27,767 nt of DNA from an uncultured Lachnoanaerobaculum sp. (GCA_937925515.1 CALALP010000066.1:1-27767); one strand, 5' to 3'; positions 1-9,117 are shown, numbered from the stretch's first letter. Notes: generated from the sequence alone by a model not told the origin. Program-made: numbers and translations.

Positions 1-61
1 CCCCGGTGGGGGAAAAAGCCATATATGGATAGCCATTTTGCGACACCCTCTATAATCAATT
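1..61. other. Unassigned sequence at window start
   Basis: The first 20 bases are strikingly GC-rich for this window (CCCCGGTGGGGG followed by an A-run). The four C and four G could pair as a short hairpin. No coding region can be assigned in so short a stretch. It lies downstream of the minus-strand DUF4091 gene, so it could include that operon's end or the edge of another element. Confidence 0.3.
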
Positions 62-1705
62 CTAAACTTCAGAAATCGCCTTTAAAAGTTCCTCATATAC
101 TTTTTCAAAAGTTTCTACATCATCACAGTAAGCTTCATTACTTGTAAATAGTTTACTTACTAATTCATTATACTTATTAATATCTTTTTGTCTTAGAATA
201 CTTAAAAGTTCAACATCTTCTGCACCTTTTCTTTGTGCCTCAAGACGCATACTTGGCAAAGCATCTTTTCCTGACCATGGATAGGCTATAAAAGCATCTC
301 CACAAGGGAAATTTGTTCCTATTCCGGTAGGATTTGGACAGCTTGTAGCCTCAAAAGGATTCATACCCTCCGGAAATTGATTAAATCCCCAATGTAAAAA
401 GCCTGACAAGCGATTCTTAGAAAAGCCCCAAAATAGTAGACGATTTTTAATTAATGCAAAGTCTAAAAAGCGATTTAACCAATGTCCTTGTGGGCTGCAA
501 CATACATAATTCCATACTTCCTCGCCTAAATCTATAAGTTTTTCAAAGTTTTCTTTTTCTTTCTCATAGCTTGAAGTTGTAGGAACCCAAACATCAATTC
601 CACCTTTAAACTCGGAGGTGGCGACTGCCTCTATAATTCTTACTTCTGGGATATACTTTCTTATAATAGAGGCTGTTTGATAATATTGTCTTTTTCTTGC
701 TGCAAGAACTTCTTTTGAATTTGTGCCTGTATGAATATCAGGTTCATCATGAATATGTATCATTACCTTATCTATCCAACCATTTTCCTTTAAAAACTTA
801 CCAAGACTCTTTGCATAAAGTACAGTGATTTCATAGCCCTCAAGGGTTTCTAAATCTATTTCAGGTGCAAATGCACATCTAAAAGTATCTGTATACATAT
901 CAGGCATTCCATTATCTTTATAACCTCTCGATAGAAAACTTCCAAGTTCAATATACTGCATACCTTTTTCAAAGAATAGTGAGATAATGTCTTTTAAATG
1001 TGAAAAATCAAATACATAAGGCTTTCTTGATTTTAAACAAGTTTTATCAAGTTCAAGGAAAAAACAAGTCTGTCTTACACGACGCATTAAATCTATATAG
1101 TTTCCAAGTACCTCCATAAATTCAGGACTTCCTTGTTTTACATTATGAAAACGACTTATTGCAGAAAGACTAAACCAATTTGTAACCTGAAACTTTTCAT
1201 TTGGAATGACAACATTATACACTCTAATTTCAATTTCTAAGTTATATTCAGTATCTTCAAATGAAATTTTAAGTTTGGCAAAATACCTGCCTGCTTTTAT
1301 ATCAGGTTTTGGTGTAAATGTTATATAAATAGCTACTAGATTATCCGTAGATTCTATAATGCCATTTTTCTTTGGGATAAGGCAGTCAAAAACCTTAAAA
1401 GGTGCTTTCTTTATAGCATAACTAGGTTTCTTATCAGTAAGTATTACCATATCTCCACCTTGTTCTATACCGTCGCCGGTGTTATATTCTACGGGTATAG
1501 ACTTCATCTGAAACCATTCTGTTTCAAAATCATTACTATCTAAACTACAAATTGCTGCTGATGAGGAGGAAATTAAAATTTGTATTCCCTGCTTTCCATT
1601 TACAGGGGTTGATAGAGTTATTTTTTCCGGTAAAATTTCCATAGAACTATCAGGAAAAGTAAATTCCTCTCCTTGTACAAGTTTTCCTTTTATAACTTGA
1701 CTCAT
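62..1705 (-). CDS. DUF4091 domain glycoside-hydrolase-like protein
   Basis: This 547-residue protein has no signal peptide and is probably cytoplasmic. The N-terminal 170 residues look like a beta-sandwich, followed by a TIM-barrel-like region and a C-terminal segment typical of DUF4091. That segment has a conserved run rich in W, G, N and P around FLHWGFNQFPEG and an R-x-E-A-Q-R-K-G-x-E-D end motif. DUF4091 proteins resemble GH123 enzymes, where a neighbouring Asp-Glu pair serves substrate-assisted hydrolysis; the D320-E321 pair in IHDEPD fits that role. It is the last gene of the minus-strand transporter operon, 98 nt after the binding-protein gene, so it probably processes the imported sugar inside the cell. 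The substrate is unknown. The family call is firm and the enzymatic role is inferred. The start at 1705 has a modest upstream AGTGAG ribosome binding site. Confidence 0.8.
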   Translation of the reverse strand: MSQVIKGKLVQGEEFTFPDSSMEILPEKITLSTPVNGKQGIQILISSSSAAICSLDSNDFETEWFQMKSIPVEYNTGDGIEQGGDMVILTDKKPSYAIKKAPFKVFDCLIPKKNGIIESTDNLVAIYITFTPKPDIKAGRYFAKLKISFEDTEYNLEIEIRVYNVVIPNEKFQVTNWFSLSAISRFHNVKQGSPEFMEVLGNYIDLMRRVRQTCFFLELDKTCLKSRKPYVFDFSHLKDIISLFFEKGMQYIELGSFLSRGYKDNGMPDMYTDTFRCAFAPEIDLETLEGYEITVLYAKSLGKFLKENGWIDKVMIHIHDEPDIHTGTNSKEVLAARKRQYYQTASIIRKYIPEVRIIEAVATSEFKGGIDVWVPTTSSYEKEKENFEKLIDLGEEVWNYVCCSPQGHWLNRFLDFALIKNRLLFWGFSKNRLSGFLHWGFNQFPEGMNPFEATSCPNPTGIGTNFPCGDAFIAYPWSGKDALPSMRLEAQRKGAEDVELLSILRQKDINKYNELVSKLFTSNEAYCDDVETFEKVYEELLKAISEV

Positions 1706-1755
1706 TATTTATCTCACTTTCATAGTATTTTTTATTATAGTTTACTATTAACTGA

Positions 1756-1788
1756 GGGATTTTCCTTGCCAATATCAAGAAAAATCCC
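1756..1788 (-). other. Intercistronic hairpin between binding-protein and DUF4091 genes
   Basis: Positions 1756-1768 pair with 1776-1788 over 13 bp with one A-C mismatch and a 7-nt loop. On the transcribed minus strand no U-run follows. A stability or processing hairpin that protects the upstream lipoprotein mRNA is therefore more likely than a full terminator. Confidence 0.5.
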
Positions 1789-1803
1789 CTATAAATTTTG
1801 TAA

Positions 1804-3405
1804 TTACTGTTTTATTCCAACTTCTTCAGCTTTTTTATTTACTTCATCAATCATCTTACTTAGACCCTTTGTTTCATAGGTTGCCATAATATCATCAACC
1901 ATTTTATCAACAGGTTCACTTCCAAGCATTACTTGATATAAATCATCTTTTGCATTAATTACAAAACTATCTTTTAGAGGTGTAGACAGAAATAGTACAT
2001 TATCATAGTATTTAGGTAAAGATCCCTCCTCAACTGCTTGTTTATGACGTTCTACATTCCATTGTCTGTATTCATCAGGAGTATCACTTGGGAAACTCAT
2101 ATCCCATGATGACGGATCCCACATACAAATATAGCTAGCACCTTTTATATAAGGATATTTATCCTTAAGAGAGATTCCCTCTTTTAGTACAACTTTTCCG
2201 TCTTTAATATCATAGTCCTCTCCCTCAAAGCCACAGAAAGATAAGTATTTTCCTTCTTCTGAGCTAAGGAAATCATATAGTCTGCAAATAGCCGCCATTT
2301 TCTTTTCATCAACTTTTGAGGAAATATATGACTCAGACCAAGCCTCTGTATCAATGAAATAATGTTTTTTGCCGTCTGCACAAGGAAAAATAGGAGCAAC
2401 TTTTATATCATCACTAAATTTACGTCCATATAATTTTTCATAGTCTTTTCCAATCTCTTTATATAACCATGACGGGCCACCACCTGCAACCAAGATAGCT
2501 GCTGACTGACCTTGTAAGAATTTTTCTTTTGAAGTATCAAACTTTGCAAGTGCAATATCTTTTTCTATTGTACCTTCTTCATACATATCACGAGCAAGTT
2601 GCATTGCTGCCTTCATATCTCCTGCAAAATATCCGGGTTTAAACTTACCGTCTTCTACAACCCATTTCTTTTCAATGATATTACCATATGGCAATATAAG
2701 ACCATGTAATAGATGAGCTGTTACTTGTGTTAAGCCGCCAATATTCTTTTTCTCAGGGTCAGCCGCAATAATTTTTTTAATCATATCCCTAAATTCATCA
2801 TAGGTTTCAGGCTCTTTTGTAACCCCTGCCGCCTTTGCCAAATCCCAACGATATAGCAAACTTCTATCTTGAGAACTATAAGTAATATCTCCATAAGTTC
2901 GTCTTGGAATCATATAGTAACGGCCATTTTGCATAGCGGCAACTGCTCTATCCATTTTGAGATAATTTTGTAAATTAGGATAAGGAGATAAATCTTCAGG
3001 TAGAGGCTGTATTACGCCTTGTTCAATCCATTTATGGAAAAATGAACTTGTAACAAAGCCTCCTGCAAAAACATCAGGCAACTGACCATTTGTTGCCCAA
3101 AGTTGAATTTTTTGATCTGCATCGTCCCAAGTTACATTTACAGGTTTTATTTTTACACCTGTTTTTTCAGATATTGTTTTATAAAGCTTGTCATTTTCTG
3201 CATTTGCAAGACTATCCCCAATATCCCAAAGGGCAATGCTGATTTCCACAGGTTCATTATCTTTTTGGGTATTATCTGCTTTATTTTCCGAATTTCCCAT
3301 ACTGCTTTCTGTTGTCTTAGGGGTTGTGGGTTTTGCACACCCTGCCAAGCTACCAAGTGTAAGTGCCGCCATCAATAATGATGCTATTACTTTTCTTTTT
3401 TTCAT
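1804..3405 (-). CDS. Extracellular solute-binding lipoprotein, LplA/YtcQ type
   Basis: This 533-residue protein starts with a lipoprotein signal peptide: KKRK, a hydrophobic stretch, then the lipobox L-A-G-C with the modified cysteine at C23. A Ser/Asn-rich linker to about residue 52 leads into a family 1 type bacterial solute-binding domain. It should be anchored on the outer face of the membrane and deliver an oligosaccharide or related glycan fragment to the two permeases encoded just upstream. Its length matches the large LplA/YtcQ-type binding proteins rather than the 400-residue monosaccharide types. The start has a good AAGGAGC site 7 nt upstream. It begins 18 nt after the end of the permease gene, so it belongs to the same operon. 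The ligand cannot be read from sequence. Confidence 0.88.
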   Translation of the reverse strand: MKKRKVIASLLMAALTLGSLAGCAKPTTPKTTESSMGNSENKADNTQKDNEPVEISIALWDIGDSLANAENDKLYKTISEKTGVKIKPVNVTWDDADQKIQLWATNGQLPDVFAGGFVTSSFFHKWIEQGVIQPLPEDLSPYPNLQNYLKMDRAVAAMQNGRYYMIPRRTYGDITYSSQDRSLLYRWDLAKAAGVTKEPETYDEFRDMIKKIIAADPEKKNIGGLTQVTAHLLHGLILPYGNIIEKKWVVEDGKFKPGYFAGDMKAAMQLARDMYEEGTIEKDIALAKFDTSKEKFLQGQSAAILVAGGGPSWLYKEIGKDYEKLYGRKFSDDIKVAPIFPCADGKKHYFIDTEAWSESYISSKVDEKKMAAICRLYDFLSSEEGKYLSFCGFEGEDYDIKDGKVVLKEGISLKDKYPYIKGASYICMWDPSSWDMSFPSDTPDEYRQWNVERHKQAVEEGSLPKYYDNVLFLSTPLKDSFVINAKDDLYQVMLGSEPVDKMVDDIMATYETKGLSKMIDEVNKKAEEVGIKQ

Positions 3406-3423
3406 ATTTCTGCTCCTTTTTAA

Positions 3424-4293
3424 TTATTCTTTTACTGCTCCTATTAAAACACCCTTTACAAAATATTTTTGTAGAAATGGGTAGGCACAGAGTATAGGTA
3501 ACATTGTAATTATAATTGCCGCCATTTGTATGGACTGAACAAATACCTTATCTTGTGTACTCATAACTGACTGTGCTTGAGAGGTAAGCTGAGAATTGAA
3601 ACTTACCAAAGTATCTCTTAAATATATTTGTAGGGGTTTTATATTTATATCATTAATATAAAGATAGGCATTCCACCATTCATTCCAGCGTTCTACTGCA
3701 TAAAATAGTAGAAATGTTGCCATAAACGGTTTTGAAATTGGGATAAATATACGAGTCATAATCACAAATTCATTTGCACCGTCTATTCTTGCCGCATCTT
3801 CAAGGCTTATAGGAAGCCCTGCAAAATAGTTTTTCATAAGAATTAGATAATAAGTATTTATAAGGTTCGGAAGTATCATTGACCAGATATTATTTACAAG
3901 CCCTAAACTACTAACAACTAGATAAGTAGGAATCATTCCTCCTGAAAAAAGCATTGTAAATAATATTAAGCTTAAGAAAAATCTTCTCCCCTTTAATCTT
4001 TTCCTAGATAAAACATATGCGGCGGTAACTGAAAATACCATATTTAATAAAGTTCCTACTATGGTAACAAACAATGTTGTGCCTAATGATTTAAAAAATT
4101 GTACATCTTTTACAATAGCCTTATAACCGGTAAAATCAAAAACATGAGGATATAAGTATGGAGAATAAGTTGCACTTGCTATTGTATTTGACATAGATAT
4201 AATAAGTACATTATAAAATGGATATATAGTAACAAGTGCTATAATTCCTAAAATGATATAGAGAATAATGTCAAATAAAGATTTCTTTTTCAT
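3424..4293 (-). CDS. Carbohydrate ABC transporter permease, LplC/YtcP type
   Basis: This 289-residue membrane protein has about six hydrophobic segments, the first at roughly residues 10-32. It carries the binding-protein-dependent permease EAA loop near the middle (EDAARIDGANEF...PISKP), which docks to the ABC ATPase. The length and the C-terminal end KGVLIGAVKE are typical of LplC/YtcP proteins of the CUT1-like group. It pairs with the LplB-type permease gene just upstream; its AGGAGG site overlaps the stop codon of that gene, giving translational coupling. The operon encodes no ATPase, so a shared ATPase such as an MsmX-type protein elsewhere in the genome must power it (inference from known Firmicutes transporters). 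Confidence 0.9.
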   Translation of the reverse strand: MKKKSLFDIILYIILGIIALVTIYPFYNVLIISMSNTIASATYSPYLYPHVFDFTGYKAIVKDVQFFKSLGTTLFVTIVGTLLNMVFSVTAAYVLSRKRLKGRRFFLSLILFTMLFSGGMIPTYLVVSSLGLVNNIWSMILPNLINTYYLILMKNYFAGLPISLEDAARIDGANEFVIMTRIFIPISKPFMATFLLFYAVERWNEWWNAYLYINDINIKPLQIYLRDTLVSFNSQLTSQAQSVMSTQDKVFVQSIQMAAIIITMLPILCAYPFLQKYFVKGVLIGAVKE

Positions 4294-4301
4294 ACTACCT
4301 C

Positions 4302-5198
4302 CTAAAATAGTCCTGTTTCACCTGATTTAACAACTATCTTATTGGCAACAGTAAGCATAATTACTCCAATTACAGATTTAAAAAGTCCTATTGCCGTGGT
4401 ATAACCAAAGTTTGCACCAACTTCAAACGATTGTCTAAATACATAAGTATCAATAGTATCTGCGACTGAGTATACAGGAGAAGAATATAGGTTAAATATT
4501 TGGTCAAATGCAGCACCACCCATAATACTTCCGACTTGAAGAATAAGCATTGTACACACTACCCCTAGAATACCCGGCCAAGTAACATATAACATTTTTT
4601 GAAAACGACTTGCTCCGTCTATGCTTGCCGCCTCATATAATTGCTGATCCACACTTGTAAGTGCTGCAATATAAATGATTGCGTCCCAACCACATTCTTT
4701 CCAAATGTTTGAAATCCAAATAAAAGGTCTAAAAGACGTAAGGGACATCAAAGGTGAAACTTCGGGAAGTTTTAATAATGCAAAAATTTGATTTACAATT
4801 CCACTAGAAGAAAATAAATTTATTAAAATACCGGATAATACAACCCAAGAGATAAAATGAGGAAAGGTAAAAACTGTTTGTAAGAACTTTTTTACTCTTA
4901 GGTTTTTTACTTCATTTAATGCAAATGCAAGTATGATAGGTACCGGAAAATGAAACAGTAACTTTCCAAAACTAAAGATAAGAGTATTTTTAAATGCTCT
5001 CCAAAATTCAGCATCTGTAAACATGGTTTTAAAATGTGTAAAACCTATCCAAGGACTATGCCACATACCTAAATTATATTGATAATCTTTAAATGCAAGT
5101 GTTATACCTCCCATAGGAAGATAACAAAATATTATATACCAAATAATTGCAGGAAGTAAAAGTGCATATAACATCCAATCTCTTTTTAAAAATTTCAT
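4302..5198 (-). CDS. Sugar ABC transporter permease, LplB type
   Basis: This is a 298-residue polytopic membrane protein with a first membrane segment near residues 8-28 and the EAA docking loop YEAASIDGASRFQKM, followed by a proline-containing stretch as in other permeases. It is the first gene of the minus-strand operon and forms the heterodimeric channel with the LplC-type permease. An upstream ATG at 5219 would add seven residues, but the AAAGGAG ribosome binding site lies inside that extension and directly precedes the ATG at 5198, so 5198 is the better start. It is divergent from the YesM-type kinase gene 276 nt away, which suggests control by that two-component system. Confidence 0.9.
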   Translation of the reverse strand: MKFLKRDWMLYALLLPAIIWYIIFCYLPMGGITLAFKDYQYNLGMWHSPWIGFTHFKTMFTDAEFWRAFKNTLIFSFGKLLFHFPVPIILAFALNEVKNLRVKKFLQTVFTFPHFISWVVLSGILINLFSSSGIVNQIFALLKLPEVSPLMSLTSFRPFIWISNIWKECGWDAIIYIAALTSVDQQLYEAASIDGASRFQKMLYVTWPGILGVVCTMLILQVGSIMGGAAFDQIFNLYSSPVYSVADTIDTYVFRQSFEVGANFGYTTAIGLFKSVIGVIMLTVANKIVVKSGETGLF

Positions 5199-5243
5199 AT
5201 TTATTCTCCTTTTACTCATTTGTAGAACCTAAACCTTAAGTAA

Positions 5244-5249
5244 ATTATA
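5244..5249 (-). promoter_or_regulatory. Putative -10 box of the minus-strand transporter operon
   Basis: Read on the minus strand this is TATAAT, preceded directly by TG. No good -35 lies at 17 nt, which would fit a promoter that needs an activator such as the neighbouring AraC-type regulator. Confidence 0.4.
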
Positions 5250-5297
5250 CAGTGAATAATAAGAAATTTGGTATGGTTAAATATAAGAGTTAAATGT

Positions 5298-5343
5298 ATT
5301 TTTTTTAGGTTGTAATTTTAAAGAAAATAGATTTTTTTTAGGT
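5298..5343. repeat. 13-nt direct repeat in divergent promoter region
   Basis: ATTTTTTTTAGGT occurs at 5298-5310 and again at 5331-5343. The copies start 33 bp apart, about three helical turns, so a dimeric regulator would meet both on the same DNA face. The pair lies between the transporter operon and the kinase/regulator operon. It is a candidate binding site for the YesN-type regulator encoded at 7225-8610; this is inference. Confidence 0.5.
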
Positions 5344-5385
5344 AAGATATAAGAATCTTCCATATTTTTAATTCCTATAATTGGG

Positions 5386-5391
5386 TATAAT
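5386..5391 (+). promoter_or_regulatory. Putative -10 box of the kinase/regulator operon
   Basis: TATAAT lies 83 nt before the kinase start codon. The -35 region is A/T only and does not match consensus, so the promoter is likely weak or activator-dependent. Confidence 0.4.
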
Positions 5392-5474
5392 AAAAACAAG
5401 AATTAACAAGGCTTTCAATATTTAAAGTAAACTAAAGTTAATGAAACCTTTGTTGTGCTTTTTAGGAGGTATAA

Positions 5475-7211
5475 ATGTTATCTATTCAAAAGCAATTTAG
5501 GATTATTCTTATGTGTATTATAGCACTTGTTTTAGCTCTTTCTATTTCAGCATACATAGCACTTGATAGATTGGTTACTAAAAACACAGTATCTTATGCC
5601 AAAAACACAACCCAAAAGTTTGAGGGAGAGATAAATTATCTTTTTAAAAGAATTGATGCTATTTTTAATTCATTACTCTTTGATAGAAATATTGAGAAAC
5701 TTTTACATTCTCCTTATACAGAAAAAACACCGCAATATATAAGCAGTCTTTTAGCCAGTTTTTCCTCTTATTCAACTATGAATCAAGATATTAGTGATAT
5801 TGCATTAGTTTCAGAACAAATGTCATGGTCTAATAGTTATAGTGGAAAGTTTTTAAGAAAACTTGCAGCAAAAATGGAAAATTCACATGGAACTTATAGC
5901 TTTGGTTTAAGAGATTTTCCGGATAGCAATCAAATGATTTTTGGGTGTAATGTCTATGGAATACAGGAAACAGAATATTATGGGAAATATCAAGGCAGTA
6001 TTATTTTAACAGTGGATTTAAATAAAGCACCTATTATCTTACCGGAAGAAACTAATTATAATACCTATTTTATATTAGTGGATAAATCAAATAATTATTA
6101 TTCATTTAATGCAAAGAAAGAAATTTCAGAAAAAATTATAGAAGAATGTAGCAAGTTTTTTGGAGATAGTTCCTCTAAGGAATACTCTAATTCAAATTAT
6201 TTTTATTATATTTCTAAGGTTGAAAATTTTGATTATTTTTTAGTAAGTGCCATAGATAAGAGAATATTACAAGAAAAGGTATTGTTTGTAACAGTGATAT
6301 TTACAATAATTATGGTTATCTCTATGTTTATATTAGCCTTTTTTATGTATGTGATTTTACACAATATGGTAACACCTTTAAATAAACTTTCACTCTATAT
6401 TGAGGAAATTAGAAAAAAGCCACTGGATAAAAAGCGTCCTGTTTTAAAATTAGAGGGCTGTAGTGAAATTCACAATTTAAATACTTCTTTTCATGAAATG
6501 TTGGACGAACAGCAAAAGCTTACAAGACAGCTTTATAAGACCACTGTTACCTTGTATGAAACTGAACTTAAAAAGAAACAAGCTGAACTTGAGTTTTTAA
6601 AAAGTCAAATCAATCCTCACTTTTTATATAATACTTTGGAGTCAATTCAAGATATTGCATTAGAACAAAATATCCCTGAGATAGCAGGAATGTCAGGAGC
6701 ATTGGGAAAGCTATTTAGGTATAATGTAAAGGGAGAAAATATTGTAACATTTTCAAGAGAACTTGAAATTACAATGGCTTATTTGGATATACAAAAAGCA
6801 CGTTTTCCTGATAAGTTGGAAGTGATATGTAGTGTTAGAAATGAGGCATTAGAAGTTAAGGTAATGAAGTTTTTACTTCAGCCCTTAGTTGAAAATGCTG
6901 TTTTCCATGGGATTGAGCCTCTTTTGCGAAAGGGAACATTATTTATAGGTGCAAGAGTACAAGATGATAAGTTACTAATTACAATTCAAGATGACGGCAT
7001 TGGAATACCAACTGAAAAACTTGAGGAAATTCGTAAATGTCTAAAAGATATAAATTTTATAAGTAGTTATTCTAAAAGGCATATAGGTATTGTTAATGTA
7101 GCACATAGGTTACTACTTAACTATGGAAATGAATTTGGGCTTACTATTGATTCAAAGGAGAATGAGGGAACTAGAATTTTACTTACAATGCCTTGTGATA
7201 AAAATATTTGA
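5475..7211 (+). CDS. Sensor histidine kinase, YesM family
   Basis: This 578-residue membrane kinase has a transmembrane helix near residues 9-30, an extracellular sensor domain to about 265, a second helix near 266-298, a HAMP-like linker and a short coiled coil. The His_kinase domain follows, with the phosphoacceptor H382 in QINPHFLYNTLE, and then the HATPase_c domain with the N-box ENAVFHGIEP and the G1 motif DDGIGIP near 506. This layout is that of YesM/LytS-type kinases that sense extracellular carbohydrate, often together with a binding protein. It is divergent from a sugar transporter operon and 13 nt upstream of its partner regulator gene. The start has a clear AGGAGG site. The signal is unknown, but glycan fragments bound by the adjacent lipoprotein are a reasonable guess. 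Confidence 0.93.
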   Translation: MLSIQKQFRIILMCIIALVLALSISAYIALDRLVTKNTVSYAKNTTQKFEGEINYLFKRIDAIFNSLLFDRNIEKLLHSPYTEKTPQYISSLLASFSSYSTMNQDISDIALVSEQMSWSNSYSGKFLRKLAAKMENSHGTYSFGLRDFPDSNQMIFGCNVYGIQETEYYGKYQGSIILTVDLNKAPIILPEETNYNTYFILVDKSNNYYSFNAKKEISEKIIEECSKFFGDSSSKEYSNSNYFYYISKVENFDYFLVSAIDKRILQEKVLFVTVIFTIIMVISMFILAFFMYVILHNMVTPLNKLSLYIEEIRKKPLDKKRPVLKLEGCSEIHNLNTSFHEMLDEQQKLTRQLYKTTVTLYETELKKKQAELEFLKSQINPHFLYNTLESIQDIALEQNIPEIAGMSGALGKLFRYNVKGENIVTFSRELEITMAYLDIQKARFPDKLEVICSVRNEALEVKVMKFLLQPLVENAVFHGIEPLLRKGTLFIGARVQDDKLLITIQDDGIGIPTEKLEEIRKCLKDINFISSYSKRHIGIVNVAHRLLLNYGNEFGLTIDSKENEGTRILLTMPCDKNI

Positions 7212-7224
7212 TAAAGGAGATATT

Positions 7225-8610
7225 ATGTTTCATGTTGTGATTGCTGATGATGAAAGTAGAATTATAAAAACAATTATGTCCTCAATAGCTTGGACAAAAC
7301 TTGGGCTTAGTGTAGTTGGGATTGCATCAGACGGTTTGCAGGCTTTAGATTTAGCAGAAAGAGAAAAGGCTGATATTTTAATTACAGATATTAGAATGCC
7401 GGTGCTTGACGGACTTGAACTATGTGAAAGACTACATAAAATTAGCCCTAAAACTCAAATTATTTTAATAAGTGGTTATGCAGATTTTTCTTATGCACAA
7501 AAGGGTATTGAATTAGGTGTGCTTGGGTATTGTCTAAAGCCTTTAAATATCTCAGAACTTCAAAGACTTTTAATTAAGGCAGTTAAAAGTATACAAAAGG
7601 AAAGTATTTTAAGGGCAGATACACTTTTAGATTATATTGAAAATGGGGAAAATGAAGACCCGGCACAGATGTTAAGACAATTTGGGCTTACTTCCTCACT
7701 ACTATATGTAGCAGTTTCTGTGCGTTTACCAAATTGCACTCAAATTTTAGGTGCAGGACTTACAATTAAACTTGGCAGGCAAAAATATTTGTATCTTAGT
7801 GAAACTACATTTAACCAAGACTTGGCAAATGAACTTATAAAAGTCTCTGATAAAGGGGGGATAAGTCTTTCACAACTTCCGGTATCAGCCTCAAGTTTAA
7901 AATCAAAAATTTCAGAATCTGAAATTATGGCTTATCAGTTTTTTATTACAGGAGGCTCTTTTATAACAGAGTTGCCTATTTCTGCTACTATGTCAGAGGA
8001 ATTTTTTACTAGACTTCAAGAGGCATTTACATCATCTAATAAACTTTTAGAATTTATAAAAGGACTTAGAAAGGAAAAGTACTCTTACTTTTTAGATATT
8101 TCATCAGCTTATAGATTATATAATAGAATAATTAGTTATCTTTCTTCAGAATCCGGCAAAATAGGTAAAGAGGAATATTATCTAAATGGCTATGAACAAC
8201 TTGTAGATAAGTATTCTAATATGGAAAATCTTTTTGATGAACTTGAAAAATGGCTTTTAACAACCACTAATCAAGTAGCTGAAATACCAAAGTTTACTAC
8301 CGGTTCTTCTTCATTTATGAATATTATCAAATATCTAAATGAAAATTATGAGAAAGATATTTCACTTACAAAGTTAGCTGAAGTATTTCATCTAAATGCC
8401 TCTTATATAAGTTATTTGATTAAATCAGAAACAGGACTTACTTATTCACAATATTTAACTGAACTTAGGATAGGAAAAGCAAAGGAATTATTAAAGACCA
8501 CAAATTTAAGTTTAACTGAAATTAGTGAGGCAGTCGGCTTTAATGACTATTTTTATTTTATAAAGAAATTTAAAAAAGTAGTTGGAGTAACTCCCGGGCA
8601 TTATACTTAA
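7225..8610 (+). CDS. Response regulator, YesN type (REC plus AraC HTH)
   Basis: This 461-residue two-component regulator has an N-terminal receiver domain with acidic residues D8 and D9, phosphoacceptor D55 in LITDIRMP, a conserved LISGYAD segment and the lysine in CLKPL. A middle region of about 220 residues shows no clear fold. The C-terminal 100 residues hold two AraC-type helix-turn-helix motifs ending in the signature GFNDYFYFIKKFKKVVGVTPGHY. The start at 7225 is chosen because an AAAGGAGA site lies just upstream and the receiver domain begins there; a longer in-frame extension from 7123 would run inside the kinase gene. It probably activates the divergent transporter operon. Confidence 0.93.
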   Translation: MFHVVIADDESRIIKTIMSSIAWTKLGLSVVGIASDGLQALDLAEREKADILITDIRMPVLDGLELCERLHKISPKTQIILISGYADFSYAQKGIELGVLGYCLKPLNISELQRLLIKAVKSIQKESILRADTLLDYIENGENEDPAQMLRQFGLTSSLLYVAVSVRLPNCTQILGAGLTIKLGRQKYLYLSETTFNQDLANELIKVSDKGGISLSQLPVSASSLKSKISESEIMAYQFFITGGSFITELPISATMSEEFFTRLQEAFTSSNKLLEFIKGLRKEKYSYFLDISSAYRLYNRIISYLSSESGKIGKEEYYLNGYEQLVDKYSNMENLFDELEKWLLTTTNQVAEIPKFTTGSSSFMNIIKYLNENYEKDISLTKLAEVFHLNASYISYLIKSETGLTYSQYLTELRIGKAKELLKTTNLSLTEISEAVGFNDYFYFIKKFKKVVGVTPGHYT

Positions 8611-8760
8611 TAAGCATTTTATAAGGCATAAGTAAAAATAATAAAGGAACTATACCAATTAAGCATTGCTGAAATTAAAATAAATACTTAAATAATTTAA
8701 TAAATCCAAGCTATTAGCTACTAGACAAATGTTAATTATAAAAAACTTCTAAAATAATGC
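8611..8760. other. Intergenic DNA after the response regulator
   Basis: AT-rich stretch between the regulator stop codon and the promoter of the small peptide gene. No ORF with a ribosome binding site and no convincing terminator hairpin was seen, so the end of the kinase/regulator transcript is undefined. Confidence 0.4.
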
Positions 8761-8789
8761 TTGCAATTTTCTGACTCTTTTGGTATTAT
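8761..8789 (+). promoter_or_regulatory. Sigma-A promoter of the small peptide gene
   Basis: TTGCAA at 8761-8766 and TATTAT at 8784-8789 are separated by 17 nt, close to consensus in both boxes. Transcription should begin near 8796, giving a 5'UTR of about 165 nt before the peptide start codon. Confidence 0.75.
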
Positions 8790-8848
8790 AGTAACAGAAA
8801 TTACAAAAGCTATGTTTTGGTTGAAACAGATAGTAACTTATGTTATAG

Positions 8849-8913
8849 AGATTGTTGTAAAGTATCTCTATATGTAACTTATTTATTTTCAAATAGAGAA
8901 CAAATAAGTTAGT
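8849..8913 (+). promoter_or_regulatory. Structured 5'UTR of the small peptide mRNA
   Basis: Two inverted repeats lie between promoter and start codon. AGAGAT pairs with ATCTCT over a loop of about 11 nt, and AACTTATTT pairs with AAATAAGTT around a loop of about 17 nt. A long structured leader is unusual for a 30-codon gene and suggests RNA-level control of translation. Confidence 0.45.
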
Positions 8914-8959
8914 AATATTCATGAAATTAGTTTTGCAACACCTCTAGGAAAGGGGACAT

Positions 8960-9052
8960 ATGAACTGGTATAGTATATTTTCAGCAGTTGTAGGTGTTTT
9001 AAAGATACTTATAGAATTAGCAGTCAAGATAGCAGATGCTATTCCTAAATAG
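8960..9052 (+). CDS. 30-residue amphipathic helical peptide, putative membrane-active
   Basis: A short ORF starts with ATG five bases after a strong AGGAAAGGGG ribosome binding site and encodes a 30-residue peptide (MNWYSIFSAVVG...ADAIPK). There is no signal peptide or leader. Polar or small residues fall at S5, S8, G12, K15, E19, K23, D26 and K30, spaced 3-4 apart, so they line one face of a helix while I, V, L, F and A fill the rest. Net charge is about +1. This resembles leaderless bacteriocins, phenol-soluble-modulin-like cytolysins or small membrane toxins of type I toxin-antitoxin loci; sequence alone does not separate these. It has its own promoter and terminator and no neighbouring immunity or export gene. 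Existence of the gene is well supported; its function is inference. Confidence 0.7.
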   Translation: MNWYSIFSAVVGVLKILIELAVKIADAIPK

Positions 9053-9117
9053 ACATTTTAAAACCCTCTTATGAAAATTGTTTATTAAGTTTTAGGATAG
9101 GATTTGTAAATATTGGG

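Noticed and set aside
3103..3484. Plus-strand ORFs inside the binding-protein and permease genes
   Set aside because: Antisense shadows of clear genes, with no ribosome binding site.
7123..7224. 34-residue N-terminal extension of the response regulator
   Set aside because: It overlaps the kinase gene; the receiver domain and the AAAGGAGA site place the start at 7225.
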